Positions 21,394-22,999 of a DNA stretch of 22,999 nucleotides are shown here, in pieces. A program made the translations under genes and the position numbers. Origin of the DNA: JBQCEE01 sp051960575 (lineage in GTDB: Bacteria > Actinomycetota > Actinomycetes > Mycobacteriales > Jatrophihabitantaceae). The stretch covers positions 1 to 22,999 of the forward strand of contig NZ_JBQCEE010000158.1 of the NCBI RefSeq assembly GCF_051960575.1, written 5' to 3'. Below the pieces are notes generated by a model that saw only the letters and a list, made by a program, of their open reading frames with translations, was not told the DNA's origin and did not search any database. Within the stretch, counting starts at the first letter, position 1, and every line of letters starts with the position of its first letter.

Positions 21394-21939
21394 ATGGTCG
21401 CGTTGTGCCGTGACACCGGCATGGTCGTGCTGGTAGTCGCGCACTCTGCAACGGATGATGACTCGGTGCAACACGCGTCTGTCGACTCCTCCGGGCGCAT
21501 CACCTTCACCACGCTCGACGGGGAGGTTCGGAGATGGGAATCGCTCCGCATGTTGGCGAGGGAGTACTGGCGCCATGAACGCCTGCGCGCTGCCCAAGTG
21601 ACCGACGACGCTGCCAACACCGACGAAGACGATTGCATCCTGGACCTGACCACCAAGCCGGTCTGGGCCGGCTGCATCTCGCTGATCCACGCCCTTATTG
21701 ATGAGGCCGCTGACGATGACGAGATCGGTCGGGTGGCTGCCGGACCGATAGAGGACGTCGTCGCTATCTGGGGCGAGGGCGAACGCTTCATCGACGACAT
21801 CGAGCGGCGCGCGACGACCGACCCCCGTTGGCGGACAGCTGTTGCCGGAGTGTGGCTAGATCGCCAGGGACAGCCGGACGTCAACCGGAGGCTCGCACAG
21901 TTCGGTGCGCGGTTCTCCGACGGAACTACACCCGAGTAG
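21394..21939 (+). CDS. DUF6869-like protein
   Basis: In the 181-residue product, residues about 5-60 form a small beta-rich unit (VVLVVAHSATDDD, GRITFTTLDGEVRRWESLRML). The C-terminal half (about 85-175) resembles the DUF6869 pattern: VWAGCISLIHALIDEAADD, AAGPIEDVVAIWGEGERFID, DIERRATTDPRWRTAVAGVW. The function is unknown. DUF6869 proteins are commonly small stand-alone genes in variable regions. No good ribosome site precedes the ATG at 21394; the frame is closed by TAG at 21373, and ATG 21421 is the only other likely start. Confidence 0.65.
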   Translation: MVALCRDTGMVVLVVAHSATDDDSVQHASVDSSGRITFTTLDGEVRRWESLRMLAREYWRHERLRAAQVTDDAANTDEDDCILDLTTKPVWAGCISLIHALIDEAADDDEIGRVAAGPIEDVVAIWGEGERFIDDIERRATTDPRWRTAVAGVWLDRQGQPDVNRRLAQFGARFSDGTTPE

Positions 21940-22026
21940 ATGCAGACCACGCGACGGTCGCCGATGCGCCGAGTCAGCGGCATGGTCGCGCTCGGGCAAG
22001 AGGTGAGCAAGGGAGGCGATCTGAGT

Positions 22027-22491
22027 TCAGCGGATCGTGAAACCGCTGATGCTCGCGCCAGGCGGCAGATCTTCGATCTGTTCGTGGATCTGACCAGCAA
22101 TGTTGACCGTGACGACGAAGTCCGTAACCGTCAGGTTGTCGACCGCGACATCGCCGCCCAGAGCCGGCAGCACGGTGAACGCGAGAATCTGTGATGGTCC
22201 AGGATTCAGCCCGGCGTTGAACGCATCTTGGACCAGACCGACGAGCAGGAACTCATCCTGAGCCGCGGGCGTGTTGATCGCCGCCTGGAACGCCGCCGCG
22301 TCAGGCCACACACGGTCAAGAGTCCCGTCGAGAGTGCTCAGGAAGCAGAACGAACCGTCTGGAGCTTGCAGGAACACATCACCGAAAGCGTTTGACAGGG
22401 CAGGGGACATCCCGGCAAGCCCGTCGAGCCAACTCCATGATTCGAGGGCATCGGCGTACATCTGGGGATCGAACCTTCGGATCGGCTCCAC
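22027..22491 (-). CDS. Tdi1/DUF1851-like immunity-type protein
   Basis: The 154-residue product reads NAFGDVFLQAPDGSFCFLST, LDGTLDRVWPDAAAFQAAIN and ILAFTVLPALGGDVAVDNLT. It ends with VVTVNIAGQIHEQIEDL. The LPALGG...N...GQIHxQ ending is the mark of the DUF1851/T6SS immunity protein Tdi1 C-terminal domain, which protects cells from a secreted toxin in known systems. No toxin gene is next to it. The GTG at 22491 is chosen because TAGGCT ends 7 nt before it; a GTG at 22518 in frame would add nine residues and has no promoter or ribosome site. Confidence 0.72.
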   Translation of the reverse strand: MEPIRRFDPQMYADALESWSWLDGLAGMSPALSNAFGDVFLQAPDGSFCFLSTLDGTLDRVWPDAAAFQAAINTPAAQDEFLLVGLVQDAFNAGLNPGPSQILAFTVLPALGGDVAVDNLTVTDFVVTVNIAGQIHEQIEDLPPGASISGFTIR

Positions 22492-22498
22492 GGCGCGC

Positions 22499-22504
22499 AG
22501 CCTA
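22499..22504 (-). promoter_or_regulatory. leaderless-type -10 box (TAGGCT) of the Tdi1-like gene
   Basis: On the minus strand TAGGCT ends 7 nt before the GTG at 22491 and so decides that start. Confidence 0.45.
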
Positions 22505-22670
22505 CCGACGTGGACCACGGTTCGGTCTGACGCTCGCCCAAGATCGACAAACGCGATCGGAACTGGGCATGACAGCGTCGCGCTCTTGATCGTCCGATCC
22601 GCTTAAAACTCGGCGTGGTCGAGCGCAGAGGGGTGCCTTGACTGACGCGACGCCTGATCGTCTCGACGGT

Positions 22671-22999
22671 TCAGTCGAGTTCGGGGTCGGTGTCGGCGTG
22701 GAGGTCGGTGAGGTCGCGTGCTGGGTCGAAGGCGCGGCGGAGTCGGTTGAACCGTGGTGTTCGTTCGGGGTCGAGCCAGGCGGGTGGTCGCCAGCCGACT
22801 CTGCCGTTGATCATGACGGGTTGCCAGCCTTGGCTGCGGGCGATGCGGTGGTGGAAGACGCAGACGAGGTGGCCGTCGTCGACGCAGGTCCGCTGGCTGA
22901 TGATCCAGGGGGTGATGTGGTCGGCTTCGAGGTAGGCGATGGGGGCGTCGCAGTCGGGGAAGGTGCAGCCGCCGTCGCGGGCGAGCATGGCGAGGCGTT
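22671..22999 (-). CDS. HNH endonuclease, 13E12/DUF222 type, 3' part only
   Basis: About 109 C-terminal codons are present and the frame stays open to the window edge (RLAMLARDGGCTFPDCDAP), so the 5' part lies beyond 22999. The HNH fold is shown by CTFPDC, the ADHITPW core (His of the H-N-H), and GHLVCVFHHRIAR. After it comes the usual 13E12 tail VGWRPPAWLDPERTPRFNRL. These multicopy actinobacterial genes pair an N-terminal DUF222 domain with an HNH nuclease and are often found in variable regions. Function is not settled. The ATG at 22988 is internal, not the real start. Confidence 0.85.
   Translation of the reverse strand, partial: RLAMLARDGGCTFPDCDAPIAYLEADHITPWIISQRTCVDDGHLVCVFHHRIARSQGWQPVMINGRVGWRPPAWLDPERTPRFNRLRRAFDPARDLTDLHADTDPELD

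Noticed and set aside
21940..22194. Small plus-strand open frame of 84 codons
   Set aside because: It overlaps the 3' end of the minus-strand Tdi1-like gene, and its charged sequence has no motif, so it is treated as a shadow.

Overview
The window is very GC-rich DNA with strongly G/C-biased third codon positions. Starts are ATG or GTG, with one probable TTG. Many transcription units begin with a TANNNT hexamer 6-7 nt before the start codon, the usual look of leaderless genes in Actinobacteria. Together with a 13E12/DUF222-type HNH gene, an MT0933-type antitoxin and a Pr6Pr membrane protein, this points to a high-GC actinobacterium, possibly Micrococcales. The genus cannot be read from the sequence.

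Layout. (1) 1-3760: a mechanosensitive channel (MscS type) with a short Pro/Ser/Thr-rich anchored protein, two divergent GNAT acetyltransferases, a Pr6Pr membrane protein and an SRPBCC-like protein. (2) 3744-6256: a probable reactive-sulfur locus. A CsoR/CstR-family repressor and an SQR-like flavoprotein lie on the minus strand, diverging from a translationally coupled DUF302-OsmC pair. Two near-identical 14-bp dyads (TACCCC-NN-GGGGTA) lie at the two promoters. The repressor has the two sensor cysteines but no metal-binding histidine, so it looks like a persulfide sensor rather than a copper sensor. (3) 6269-9770: a long perfect hairpin, then a Rieske protein convergent with a methyltransferase/CrtU-like flavoprotein operon that resembles part of an aromatic-carotenoid cluster. 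(4) 9789-12966: an acidic helical protein of unknown function, a P-loop kinase, a ribokinase and an aldo/keto reductase. (5) 12997-19370: a complete selenocysteine module. selD diverges from selC (tRNA-Sec, anticodon TCA), which is followed by selA, selB, an MFS permease and a MOSC protein, the last four linked by 4-bp stop/start overlaps. A hairpin at the end of the MOSC gene probably terminates the unit. (6) 19428-22999: an accessory region with an orphan MT0933-type antitoxin, about 1.3 kb of decayed coding sequence, three small orphan genes of types common in toxin-immunity neighbourhoods (DUF4259, DUF6869-like, Tdi1/DUF1851-like), and the 3' part of a 13E12-type HNH gene that runs off the window.

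The most interesting parts are the twin-operator sulfur locus, the enlarged sel operon with its compact divergent promoter, and the accessory end. All function calls come from reading translated sequence by eye; no database search was run.
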